From NCBI GenBank assembly GCA_902780305.1, contig CACZFB010000048.1:1-46722 (forward strand): a stretch of 46,722 nt of DNA. The letters run 5' to 3'. The notes under the pieces are model-generated. The model saw only the letters and a program-made list of their open reading frames with translations, was not told the DNA's origin and did not search any database. The translations under genes were made by a program, and so were the position numbers. This DNA comes from an uncultured Coriobacteriaceae bacterium (GTDB lineage: Bacteria; Actinomycetota; Coriobacteriia; Coriobacteriales; Atopobiaceae). Positions 7,091-15,544 of this stretch are shown here, in pieces. Position 1 is the first letter of the stretch. Each line of letters starts with the position of its first letter.

Positions 7091-10000
7091 ATGACCAAGA
7101 GCACTCGGGTCCTTGCATACCTCGCCGACGTCGCCAGCTTGGGCGGCGGAGAGCTTCCGCCAAACATGTTATGGGAGCATGCCTGGCGTATCGGATTCTC
7201 GGAACTGTGCATGGGTGCCCTTACCTTGGACATCACACAAGACATGCTGGAGTGCTACAGCACGCTGCACGAAGGCGTGGGCTTCGGCGAGCGAGAGGTG
7301 CCCGTGATCGCCTGTCTCGCCCGCCTGGTGGACATACAGCGGCCTTCCGATCCCGGTGAACCACTTTTGCTGGTCCCCGGCCTGCTGCGGGCCGACGGAA
7401 CGATCGTGCCCCGCGACGGGGAGCCCGCCTGGATACCTCTGGAGCGCTTGGCACGTGGCGGCATTGCCGACCGTACCATCACCGTTTGCGACATAGACGC
7501 ATATCGCGCGCACCAAACGGCCATGGGCCGGCTGCCCAACGACGGGACGTGGACCAATGCGACTCAGCGCGCCATGGACCTGTTTGGTGCCGTATGCGCA
7601 CCAGACGACACGCAACTCGCCAAGACGCATTGCAGAATCGAGACCACCGAGTGTTTGCTGAGCATTTGCGAGTACCGCGAGCCCGTTGCTACCTCGGGAA
7701 TCGTGCTGCGCGAGCTGCTCGCGGCAGCAGGTGAGGACGGTGAGGCACTGCCCCAGAGTGTCGCAGCCCATATGCTAAGCTTGGGCGATTCGGCCGGCAA
7801 CGGCACACGGGAGGATGAGGAAGAGCGGCCCGTCGAAGAACTGCATGACGACAAGACGCTGTCTGGCAGGCTCTTCGTGTCGGGCATGCCCGGGGACATG
7901 GGGTCGATGAGCCCTGCCGAACGAGACGCCTCGATCGCCTTCGAGCGAGACGAATCCAACAGGCTTATGGTCTTGCGTACGCCAAAGGGTACCAGCAGTC
8001 TTCGGGCGGCTCTCTCGCTCATTGGCCAGACGCTCACCAACGGCATGCTACGCGGAGACGACACGCCGCTGGTGGTGTGCAGCGCCCCCCACAACGTACT
8101 CAACGCCTTGGCCAAGCTCCTTGACGAGCGGCCCATAGCGGGACAGACCTCCCTGTCCTCCCGCTGGCTGCCGCGCATCTCGTATGGAAAACACGACCAA
8201 AGGACTGGCGACGCCAGCGGCAGAAGGACGCTTGGGCCCATTGTGTCGGTGCTCGCGCGCCACACCTCAGGCGACGCCGGTCCGTACGACGGGGGAAAGA
8301 GGCTCATCCAACCCATCGGTCATCCTTACGAGGGTGTTGGCAGCACATTCTCGGATCCGTGGTACGTGCCCAAGGCATCCACGTACTTCCTCGACTGTGC
8401 CTCCGGATTTCTGGGTACCCGCATGCGAGACGTGCACGATGCCTCTGCCAGGCTCTTGGAGCGTCTGAGGCTCATCGACCAGGATCGCAACGAACTCATA
8501 CTGGCCTATGAGCGAGTGTGCAAGGCCTCCCTCCGCATGCACCAACGCGAGGATGTGGTCGCTCAAATGGGCAGGCTTCGGCGCGAGCACGCCGTAATGC
8601 GCAAGCGTCTCTCTGCGTGGGAGCGCCTCGCAAAACGTTATCCGGAACGCAAGAACATCGTGGCTCGTGCCAATCCCACCCAAGAGGAGGTCATCGCACG
8701 CCACGCACACGAAGGGGAGATCCTGGCGCAAGGAAAGGACACCGTGGATGCTGTTCGTCAGGCGTATCAGGATGAGGTCGATCGCATAGAGAGCGACATA
8801 GACCGGCTTAAGGGCACCTCTGCCCGCCTCGCGCGTTTGGTGCACGAGGCCTCGACCGATGGCCAGCAATGTTCGCAGACGATCGAGAGGCTTGCCTCGC
8901 GATGCGGGCTCACTGTCGAGCAGACCGCACTGCTGGAGTCGGTAATAGATGGTCGCGACGGAACCGTTCGCTGGCTCGACGAAATACTGGACGTGACCGT
9001 GCGTCCCGCGGAGTTTTGGCTCTCTGTTCATGTGTGCGAGGCACGCTGGATCGAATCGTGCTCCGTGCAGAACGATTCGGCACACGATGCCAGTCACTCG
9101 CCTTCCATGCGTGCGCTCGCCAACCTATGCCCCATACATCTGGTGGACGACCAGATGGCACCCTCGCTTGCCCTCGAGATGTTCCAATCCCAAGACGGAG
9201 CACCACAGGTCGACCTCCTGGTGGTCCTGGACGCCCAGGACGTGGACGTGCCCAGTGGCCTGGCCCTGCTCTCGCAGGCCAAGCGAGCCGTTGTGATGGG
9301 TGCACGCACGACCATACGCCCGCACAGGCTATTCGGCCCCATCTCGGACGAGCTGTTTGCCACCAAGACCATACAGGGGGACCTATGGGGTAGCATCGCC
9401 AAGCGGAACCTGATTGCCTCGGGAGACGCTTCGCTGCTGTCTGCGGCATTGCAGACTCCTGACGCATGCGTTCGCCGCCTCGATGCCGTAGAGGATGTGT
9501 ACGCAGAGCTCATTGAACTGAGGGGCGACCTTGCCCAGGACGAACGCGTGCACACCACGCGGATTCCGTCCAGCTTTGCCGATGACCCTTCCTACCCGCT
9601 CGCGCGGATCGTCCCCTCGCTCTCGTACGTGCTGGTGCCGGACTCCTCCTGGGAGCAAGTCGGTGGGAGCAGGCAAAACGTCTCGGAGGCATTGGCGATC
9701 GTGCGATGGCTAAGTGCGCGCATCACGCGAATCGCCGCGTTATACGATTGCCCGCAGGCACCCTTCGTCTTGGTGACATCGGCATTCTCTGCCCAGGTTG
9801 AGCTTGTGCGCTCATTGTTGGCAAAGCATGGGGGAGACCTCGCCGCCTATGTCGAGGCACATCCCCTGGGGGAGATAGGCGATGTGAGCTGGCCACTCAC
9901 GCTCTGTAGCACCACGTGCGGACCCCAGAGCTATGGAAAACTGGTGGGTGACGATGCCGGCACCGCCCTTTGTGATGCCACAGCCGCATCGACGGATGCA

Positions 10001-10480
10001 CTCGTTGTTTTTTGTGGCAGGTCGTGGGTGGAAAGCTCCGCGCGCAGCGCCACGTTGCTGCGTCGGCATGCACGACTCATGGGAAAGCTCTTCTCAGTCG
10101 AGCGCCGAAATAGCTCGTCGGCAGACGCTAACGCTCAAGTCGAGAATGAGGCTTTGCCAAGCGAGCTTCAACCTCGGGCTGAGGATGACCTGCGATCCAA
10201 GCCAATGTCGCTCACCCGCCTGCTGCACCGCATGTCACTGAGCGACGAGTTGCCGCAGATGCCTTCCACGCGCGAAGTCAACCTGGCACTCTCGCGCGTT
10301 GGCCTCATAAAGCGCTTTGCTGACTCCTCTGGTCACTCGGGATGGAGGCCAACCGCGTCGGGCAGGGAAATTGGCATCGTTCCCGCCACCGATCGCATGG
10401 GTAACCCGTTTTGCACATACGCCCCCTCGTCCGAGCCGGTCTTGCGCACCATCGTGGAGGGCCTCGTAAAGGACCAGTAG
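7091..10480 (+). CDS. Large SF1 (UPF1-like) helicase-related protein with degenerate ATPase motifs
   Basis: The 1129-residue protein follows the layout of large bacterial SF1 helicases. An N-terminal domain contains LLLVPGLLRADGTIVPRDG and PAWIPLERL (residues 91-120). A motif I position follows at about 297-305, a long coiled-coil insert at about 450-590, a motif II position at 708-717, and RecA2-like segments at 885-990. Both ATPase motifs are eroded: motif I reads TPKGTSS where GxxGTGKT is expected, and motif II reads VVLDAQD where DEAxQ is expected. The strand-and-loop context around each (PLVVCSAPHNV; QAKRAVVMGARTTIRP) is still that of a helicase. The C-terminus (WRPTASGREIGI) resembles a winged-helix end domain. 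It probably binds nucleic acid or partners without turning over ATP. RBS AAAGGGAG. Monocistronic. Confidence 0.6.
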   Translation: MTKSTRVLAYLADVASLGGGELPPNMLWEHAWRIGFSELCMGALTLDITQDMLECYSTLHEGVGFGEREVPVIACLARLVDIQRPSDPGEPLLLVPGLLRADGTIVPRDGEPAWIPLERLARGGIADRTITVCDIDAYRAHQTAMGRLPNDGTWTNATQRAMDLFGAVCAPDDTQLAKTHCRIETTECLLSICEYREPVATSGIVLRELLAAAGEDGEALPQSVAAHMLSLGDSAGNGTREDEEERPVEELHDDKTLSGRLFVSGMPGDMGSMSPAERDASIAFERDESNRLMVLRTPKGTSSLRAALSLIGQTLTNGMLRGDDTPLVVCSAPHNVLNALAKLLDERPIAGQTSLSSRWLPRISYGKHDQRTGDASGRRTLGPIVSVLARHTSGDAGPYDGGKRLIQPIGHPYEGVGSTFSDPWYVPKASTYFLDCASGFLGTRMRDVHDASARLLERLRLIDQDRNELILAYERVCKASLRMHQREDVVAQMGRLRREHAVMRKRLSAWERLAKRYPERKNIVARANPTQEEVIARHAHEGEILAQGKDTVDAVRQAYQDEVDRIESDIDRLKGTSARLARLVHEASTDGQQCSQTIERLASRCGLTVEQTALLESVIDGRDGTVRWLDEILDVTVRPAEFWLSVHVCEARWIESCSVQNDSAHDASHSPSMRALANLCPIHLVDDQMAPSLALEMFQSQDGAPQVDLLVVLDAQDVDVPSGLALLSQAKRAVVMGARTTIRPHRLFGPISDELFATKTIQGDLWGSIAKRNLIASGDASLLSAALQTPDACVRRLDAVEDVYAELIELRGDLAQDERVHTTRIPSSFADDPSYPLARIVPSLSYVLVPDSSWEQVGGSRQNVSEALAIVRWLSARITRIAALYDCPQAPFVLVTSAFSAQVELVRSLLAKHGGDLAAYVEAHPLGEIGDVSWPLTLCSTTCGPQSYGKLVGDDAGTALCDATAASTDALVVFCGRSWVESSARSATLLRRHARLMGKLFSVERRNSSSADANAQVENEALPSELQPRAEDDLRSKPMSLTRLLHRMSLSDELPQMPSTREVNLALSRVGLIKRFADSSGHSGWRPTASGREIGIVPATDRMGNPFCTYAPSSEPVLRTIVEGLVKDQ

Positions 10481-10497
10481 GCCTTGCAGTCAAGCAG

Positions 10498-10512
10498 AAG
10501 GGACAGTCCCCC
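10498..10512. repeat. Short GGGACAGTCCC palindrome after the helicase-like gene
   Basis: AAGGGACAGTCCCCC lies 18 nt after the stop at 10480. The same GGGGACtGTCCCC core is found twice in the element at 42061-42104. It may be a half copy of that element acting at a 3' end. Confidence 0.5.
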
Positions 10513-10570
10513 GTGTACGGCCGCCAGTGACAAGGCCGCTGTCGGCCCGAGATAAGACTCCGCGCGAGGA

Positions 10571-12487
10571 ATGCGCTACAATATGAGACTTGCAAGCAGG
10601 CCGCAAGACTCACATACCTCTATGAACGGACACTACGTGAACGTGAATCCCGAGCATTCAGACTTCTCCATCAAAGGGATGGTCGCCCCCGAAATCGCCA
10701 AGTCGCAGGCGGAGGGCGCCACAACGGCTCCCTTGGGGTCCTCGGAGAACCCGTCGAACCAAATTCTTACGGTCGCAAACCTCATAACGGCACTCCGCTT
10801 TGTACTTACTATGGTCTTCTTGGTCTTGTTCGTGCGGCACGAAGAGCAGACGCGCGTAATTGCCCTCGTTTGCTATGCCGTGGCCGCATGCACCGATTTC
10901 CTGGACGGTCAGGTCGCTCGCCGTACCCAAACGGTAAGCTGGCTGGGAAAGATCATGGACCCCCTCATGGATCGCGTGCTGCTCTTTACCGGCGTGCTCG
11001 GTCTGATGGCGGTGGGCGAGCTTCCCGTTTGGGTGGCCGTCTTCGTGGTCGCACGCGATCTGTACCTCGGAATATGCGCCCTCATACTGCAACGATACCG
11101 GCGGCGGCCAGTAGACGTCATATATGTGGGCAAGGTCGCCACGGCGCTCCTCATGTCGGGCTTCGTTGACCTGCTCATCGGGCAGCCGATCCTGCCCGCG
11201 CTCGGTCTGGTTGATGTTGCATGGCTTCCTGGCCTCAACGCGGTCCCTGCCGCACTGGGTATCTATCGCCGAGCGCATGGAGGGGGAGTCTTGATGATGT
11301 CAAAGAATCATGGACGACTCCTTGTGCGGATTGCCTGGTCGATCTGCGCGGTCATGCTCGCCCATGTGTGTGCATTCGCGCCAAACACCGCCATCGCGGC
11401 TCAGATTGATTCCCAGCCCGAACTCGAGGAGGCGGAGGGGGCCGCGCTCTTGGACACCGGTGGCAATGTGCTGTATGCGTACAACGAGGAGGCACGCTTT
11501 CCTCCCGCATCGACCACCAAGGTAATGACCGCCATGGTAGCCCTCGACTCGGGACGCAACCTCGACGAGATGGTGACGATTCGGGAGGACGACCTCGGCG
11601 AGGGCGGTCAGCTTGCCGACTACGGCGACGGCGACCAGGTGCCCCTCGGCGAGCTCATGCAGGTGATGCTGGTCTACTCGGGCAACGATGCGGCCTACAA
11701 CACGGCCTGTCACATAGCCGGCAGCGAGGAGGCCTTTGCAAAGCTGATGAACGCCAAGGCTAAAGAGATTGGCATGCAAAACACGCACTTCGTCAACTCC
11801 CATGGCATGGATGTGGACGACCACTATTCGTGTGCCAAGGACCTGGCCATCATGGGCAGGTACGCGATGCAGCACTATCCCTTTATCTGCCAGACGGTCG
11901 TCATGGAGGAGGCAGAGACTACCGTTCGCGGCTATCCAACGGTACTCAAGGCCACCGACCAGCTGTTGGGCAAGTTCGACGGCATCCGCGGCGTCAAGTC
12001 CGGCGCCGTCGCCGACGGTTATTCCTTCGTTGGCGCCTCCGGCCGTGGCGACATCCAGCTCTACTCTGGCGTGATTGGCTGCAAGACGGCCATGGGCCGC
12101 TTTAACGACACCGCCACCCTTATGGAGTGGGGTTATGAGAACTTTGGGGAGTACACCATCTCCAATGCCTCATGGATCACCAGGTTGCAGCCGTACGCCT
12201 ACGACTTTGGCTACAAGGTTCCGCTTGGGTCTTTGCAAAACGTAACGTGCTCGCTCTGGCCCGCCATAAAGGACGTCTCGTACAAGAGCGTACTCGTTCG
12301 CCCCAATGCCTTGGTTGGCACCAACGACATCTGTGGTTGGTGTGACTGGAATCAGAAGGGACGAAGGATGGGCGGTGCCCTATACGGCACGCATGCACGA
12401 CCGGTAAGGCAGTCTGCCTGGCCCCTGTTCGCGTCGCCACTCTTTGATGGTCCAGACCTGCGGGAGGGGGTTGCCGATGGGAAGTAG
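10571..12487 (+). CDS. Fusion ORF: CDP-alcohol phosphatidyltransferase + D-Ala-D-Ala carboxypeptidase (PBP5 type)
   Basis: One uninterrupted 638-codon frame holds two unrelated enzymes. Residues 65-237 are a CDP-alcohol phosphatidyltransferase with the complete motif D109-x2-D112-G-x2-A-R-x8-G126-x3-D130-x3-D134 and five membrane helices; the usual last helix is missing. From residue 242 a PBP5-like DD-carboxypeptidase begins with its own signal peptide. It has S314-TT-K317, S370-G-N and K476-S-G, and would trim pentapeptides outside the membrane. An internal ribosome-binding site (GGAGGGGGAG, 11279-11288) precedes TTG/ATG codons at 11291-11299, so the second enzyme is probably also made on its own. 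A separate complete pgsA lies at 30456. The first start is uncertain: ATG 10571, 10623 or 10679 are possible, and a TACAAT at 10577-10582 argues for a later one. Confidence 0.7.
   Translation: MRYNMRLASRPQDSHTSMNGHYVNVNPEHSDFSIKGMVAPEIAKSQAEGATTAPLGSSENPSNQILTVANLITALRFVLTMVFLVLFVRHEEQTRVIALVCYAVAACTDFLDGQVARRTQTVSWLGKIMDPLMDRVLLFTGVLGLMAVGELPVWVAVFVVARDLYLGICALILQRYRRRPVDVIYVGKVATALLMSGFVDLLIGQPILPALGLVDVAWLPGLNAVPAALGIYRRAHGGGVLMMSKNHGRLLVRIAWSICAVMLAHVCAFAPNTAIAAQIDSQPELEEAEGAALLDTGGNVLYAYNEEARFPPASTTKVMTAMVALDSGRNLDEMVTIREDDLGEGGQLADYGDGDQVPLGELMQVMLVYSGNDAAYNTACHIAGSEEAFAKLMNAKAKEIGMQNTHFVNSHGMDVDDHYSCAKDLAIMGRYAMQHYPFICQTVVMEEAETTVRGYPTVLKATDQLLGKFDGIRGVKSGAVADGYSFVGASGRGDIQLYSGVIGCKTAMGRFNDTATLMEWGYENFGEYTISNASWITRLQPYAYDFGYKVPLGSLQNVTCSLWPAIKDVSYKSVLVRPNALVGTNDICGWCDWNQKGRRMGGALYGTHARPVRQSAWPLFASPLFDGPDLREGVADGK
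11279..11299 (+). promoter_or_regulatory. Internal ribosome-binding site and start codons of the carboxypeptidase part
   Basis: GGAGGGGGAG is followed by TTG (11291), ATG (11294) and ATG (11297), all in the fusion frame, directly before a signal peptide. This is the expected start of an independent dacA-type gene. Confidence 0.7.
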
Positions 12488-13346
12488 GCAAGATCAGAGG
12501 GGGCTTGGCGTGCTCTACGAGGAGCATATGGTTCTGGGGGCATCGTTTGGCCCCTCGCGTGAGCCATTACGCTACGTGGACGGCGAGGAGACTCTTGCGC
12601 GCGAGAGCATGCGGGAGGGCGCCCTTTTGTGCGATGCCTCGACGGCCAAGATGCTCTTACTCGGTGGGGCCTGTGCCACGTCCTATGCGACCACAGCCTG
12701 TGCCAGACCCGCCCTGGGTGTGGGACGCTGTGGCTTTGGAGCGGTGCTCACCGGCGATGGTTGCGTCGCATCCATACCGCTTTTGGCACGCACTGGCGAC
12801 AACGAGTACGTACTCGTCGATTCGTCTGCACGCTCGGAAGTCCTGGAGGGATGGCTTTCGTTTCTCGCGGGCATAGAACAGGATGGGGTCGCACCCTTCG
12901 ATGGCCTGCAGTGCGAGGACGTGTCGCAATCCCATGTGGTGCTTGGCCTTGCTGGCGCGAAGGCGGCCGACGTGTTGGCGGACTATACCAACCCAAGCAA
13001 CCTACCACCGGCAGGGCACGTGCGCTCGTGCATGCTCGATCGTATTCCTTGCATCGTCATGCGCCTAGATGGCGTGGAGGTTCCCGCATACGTACTGCTC
13101 GTGCCCCCACATAAGGGCAGGGCATTGTGGCGCAGTCTGCTTTCCTTTGCTGAGGTCGTGCCCGTGGGACTCGACGCCATGCGTGACCGCATGCATCGCA
13201 TGCTTTCCTGGAGCAGGCACCTGAGTGAGGTGGGACGTCTGCGCATCGACGCGAAGGAGCTTGCCAACCATGGCCTGGTTCGTCACTCGGCCGACTATGT
13301 TGGCGCGCGTGGCCTTACGGCCGCAGAAGAGGGGAGTGCACGGTGA
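12477..13346 (+). CDS. GcvT/YgfZ-family folate-binding-like protein
   Basis: The 289-residue product resembles the aminomethyltransferase (GcvT) fold. The N-terminal part has an early RESMREGALLCDASTAKMLLLGG like the GcvT entry strand, mid-domain segments read VVLGLAGAKAADVL and VEVPAYVLLVPP, and a basic C-terminus follows. GcvT enzymes move a methylene group to tetrahydrofolate; YgfZ-type members use the fold for iron-sulfur cluster maintenance. No other glycine-cleavage genes are nearby, so a YgfZ-like or divergent role is more likely. The ATG at 12477 follows GGAGGGGG and overlaps the carboxypeptidase end by 11 nt, showing translational coupling. It overlaps ridA by 4 nt. Confidence 0.65.
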   Translation: MGSRQDQRGLGVLYEEHMVLGASFGPSREPLRYVDGEETLARESMREGALLCDASTAKMLLLGGACATSYATTACARPALGVGRCGFGAVLTGDGCVASIPLLARTGDNEYVLVDSSARSEVLEGWLSFLAGIEQDGVAPFDGLQCEDVSQSHVVLGLAGAKAADVLADYTNPSNLPPAGHVRSCMLDRIPCIVMRLDGVEVPAYVLLVPPHKGRALWRSLLSFAEVVPVGLDAMRDRMHRMLSWSRHLSEVGRLRIDAKELANHGLVRHSADYVGARGLTAAEEGSAR

Positions 13347-13723
13347 AATACGCGATTAACGGCCTTGGCATACCCGAGGCGCACGGTCCGTACTCTCAGG
13401 GAACGACTGCCGGCAGGCTTGTGTTTGCCTCGGGCCAGATCGCATACGACCCCGAGGACGACTCGAGGCTCATGGAGGGAGGCGTCGCCGAGCAGACGGA
13501 GCGCATCATTGACATAATCGAAGCCATGCTGGACACGGTGGGATGCACGCTCTCCGACGTGGCCCAAACGACCGTTTACCTTACGAGCATCGACGACATG
13601 GGGCCGATGAACGAGGTGTATGCGCGACGCTTCGTGCCGCCGGCGCCCGCGCGCGCCGTCGTGGCCGTCTCGGCGCTTCCGCTCGGCGCCCTCGTGGAGA
13701 TGGACTGCGTTGCGTGCCGATAA
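13343..13723 (+). CDS. ridA: RidA-family enamine/imine deaminase
   Basis: At 126 residues this is a typical RidA (YjgF/UK114) protein. It hydrolyses reactive enamines and imines released by PLP enzymes such as threonine dehydratase, protecting other PLP enzymes. The family pattern is visible: GPYSQGTTAGRLVFASGQ near the N-terminus, TVYLTSIDDMGPMNEVY in the middle, and PPAPARAVVAVSALPLGALVEMD, which carries the substrate-carboxylate-binding Arg. The start is GTG, overlapping the TGA of the GcvT-like gene (GTGA). Its placement behind another one-carbon or amine enzyme fits a metabolic clean-up role. Confidence 0.88.
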   Translation: MKYAINGLGIPEAHGPYSQGTTAGRLVFASGQIAYDPEDDSRLMEGGVAEQTERIIDIIEAMLDTVGCTLSDVAQTTVYLTSIDDMGPMNEVYARRFVPPAPARAVVAVSALPLGALVEMDCVACR

Positions 13724-13795
13724 GGCCGTGTGTCGTGACGTTTTTTGCTGCCAAGGAGTATTATGGGGTGGAAGACAGCTATGAGGGGAGAGAAA

Positions 13796-14218
13796 ATGCA
13801 ACCCACGCATTCCAACATGGGTGCAACCGAGATATTTAGGATGCCATCGGCAGACTCCACCATTCCGGATCTGCTCGGCGACGCTGGATCTACCAAATGC
13901 ACCATCACGATTGTTAAGGGTCCCATGTCGGGCGAGACCTTCGAGCTCGAGGACCAGGACATCACACTGGGAAGAGATCCCAAGAACTCCGTCTTTCTCA
14001 ACGACATGACGGTGTCCCGCAGGCATGCCCACATCGACCTTACGGGGCTGGCCTCTGGCTACGCCACGATCGAGGACATGGGCTCACTCAATGGCACATG
14101 GGTGGACGGGGCCATCGTGAGCAAGGCCGTCCTCAAGGACGGATCGACCATACAGATCGGTACCTTCCGCATGGTGTTCCACACCAATCGACGCATCACG
14201 AGGGTAAAGACGGGATAG
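13796..14218 (+). CDS. garA: GarA-like FHA-domain protein
   Basis: A single forkhead-associated domain (about residues 45-125) binds phosphothreonine. The key residues are GRDPKNSVFLND, TVSRRHAHI and GSLNGTWVDG. The short N-terminal tail (GATEIF) resembles the ETTSVF phosphorylation segment of mycobacterial GarA, in which self-binding turns the protein on or off. GarA controls 2-oxoglutarate and glutamate metabolism on command of Ser/Thr kinases. No kinase gene is present here. ATG 13796 follows GAGGGGAG; an ATG at 13763 behind AAGGAG is the alternative. The next gene is an FtsR-like MerR regulator, the same neighbour pair as Rv1827-Rv1828. Confidence 0.78.
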   Translation: MQPTHSNMGATEIFRMPSADSTIPDLLGDAGSTKCTITIVKGPMSGETFELEDQDITLGRDPKNSVFLNDMTVSRRHAHIDLTGLASGYATIEDMGSLNGTWVDGAIVSKAVLKDGSTIQIGTFRMVFHTNRRITRVKTG

Positions 14219-14222
14219 GCAC

Positions 14223-14981
14223 ATGCCAGACGCTGGGTATCTCACCATAGGCAAGGTGGTAAAGAAGCTGCAGCCGCAGTATCCCGACTTGTCGGTGTCC
14301 AAGGTTCGCTACCTCGAGGACGAGGGGTTGCTTAATCCCTCGCGCACCCCAGGTGGCTACCGGCTGTACTCCCAACACGACATCCGGCGTTTGGAAACCA
14401 TACTCTATTTGCAAAAGAACCGCTTTATGCCCCTGCAGGTAATCAAGGAGGAGCTGGCGAAGGGTGAGTTCTCGCTCGCCCAGCTACTCAACCAGACGGG
14501 GGAGAGCGGCCTTGCGAGCGCCTCCGCATCTGGACCCGATGCCACCATGGCCACAGACAGCCAGGAGGACTTGGAGAAGTACCATCCGCTCAGCCGCATG
14601 CCCGAGATCCTGGGAGTTTCGGTGGGGTTCGTCCGCGAGCTCTCGGTGGCCGGCGTAATTAAGATGCGGACCTCGCCCCATGGCAGGGACTTGGTCGACG
14701 GGCACGACTTCCCGCTTATTCGCACGTGCGAGGAGCTTCGCCAATTTGGTATCGGCCCTCGCAACCTCCGGCAGTACGTGCAGGCCGCGAATCGCGAGGG
14801 CGGCATGCTCGAGCAAGCCCTAACGGTATACGGACGTCACGGATCGGGATCACAGCCAACACCAGAGCAGAAGGCCCGCTACCAGCAGGCACTCACACGC
14901 ATGGTCACACTCACCAACAACGTGCGCGAGACGTTAATTCGCCGCAATCTTCGCGACACGTTCAAGGACATGGAAGACTAG
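14223..14981 (+). CDS. ftsR: MerR-family regulator, FtsR-like
   Basis: The N-terminal winged HTH of MerR type is clear (LTIGKVVKKLQPQYP, VSKVRYLEDEGLLNPSRTP, GGYRLYSQHDIRRL, residues 5-65). A linker and a second wHTH-like region follow at about 115-190 (PLSRMPEILGVSVGFVREL). The two-part layout, 252-residue length and position after garA match the actinobacterial FtsR (Rv1828) group, which activates ftsZ in Corynebacterium. It has no effector-binding domain of the metal or drug type. It starts 4 nt after garA and is co-transcribed with it. Targets in this organism are unknown. Confidence 0.75.
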   Translation: MPDAGYLTIGKVVKKLQPQYPDLSVSKVRYLEDEGLLNPSRTPGGYRLYSQHDIRRLETILYLQKNRFMPLQVIKEELAKGEFSLAQLLNQTGESGLASASASGPDATMATDSQEDLEKYHPLSRMPEILGVSVGFVRELSVAGVIKMRTSPHGRDLVDGHDFPLIRTCEELRQFGIGPRNLRQYVQAANREGGMLEQALTVYGRHGSGSQPTPEQKARYQQALTRMVTLTNNVRETLIRRNLRDTFKDMED

Positions 14982-15010
14982 CACGGCATTGAGCCAGAGA
15001 GGGGCACAGC

Positions 15011-15544
15011 ATGGCGATTATGGATTACGAGAGGCTCGTAGCAGACATTCCCGACTATCCGGAGCCTGGCGTCATCTTTAAGGACATCACGCCCCTGTTG
15101 GCGGACAACCAAGCCTTTACCGCGGCGATTGACGACATCGCCAACCACTTTATGAAGGCCGGCATCACCAAGGTTGTGGGTGCCGAGGCGCGTGGGTTCC
15201 TCATTGGCGCTCCCGTCGCTTACAAGCTTGGGGCGGGTTTCGTCCCCGCACGCAAGCCGGGCAAGCTGCCGCGCGAAGTGTACTCGGAGCAATACTCCCT
15301 CGAGTACGGTAACGACGCGCTCGAGATTCACAAGGACGCTCTGTGCCCGGGGGATCGTGTGCTCATTGCCGACGACTTGGTCGCGACCGCCGGCACTGCC
15401 GTCGCCTCGGCAAAGCTCATCGAGAAATGTGGCGCAGAGCTCGTGGGCTTCGCATTTCTTATGGAGCTCTCCTTCCTCAACCCGCGTGACGTCATCGGCG
15501 AATTCTTCGACCAAGAGATCTATACGCTCGTTCAGGTGGGGTAG
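15011..15544 (+). CDS. apt: Adenine phosphoribosyltransferase
   Basis: Apt salvages adenine to AMP using PRPP. The 177-residue protein has the standard IPDYPEPGVIFKDITPLL N-terminus, VVGAEARGFLIGAPVAYKLG, and the PRPP-binding loop VLIADDLVATAGTA. The usual wording is DDLLATGGT; here Gly is replaced by Ala, a small change in the loop that may still bind PRPP. The ATG at 15011 follows AGAGAGGGGC. It overlaps the ClC gene by one base, so the two are likely one message. Confidence 0.9.
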   Translation: MAIMDYERLVADIPDYPEPGVIFKDITPLLADNQAFTAAIDDIANHFMKAGITKVVGAEARGFLIGAPVAYKLGAGFVPARKPGKLPREVYSEQYSLEYGNDALEIHKDALCPGDRVLIADDLVATAGTAVASAKLIEKCGAELVGFAFLMELSFLNPRDVIGEFFDQEIYTLVQVG

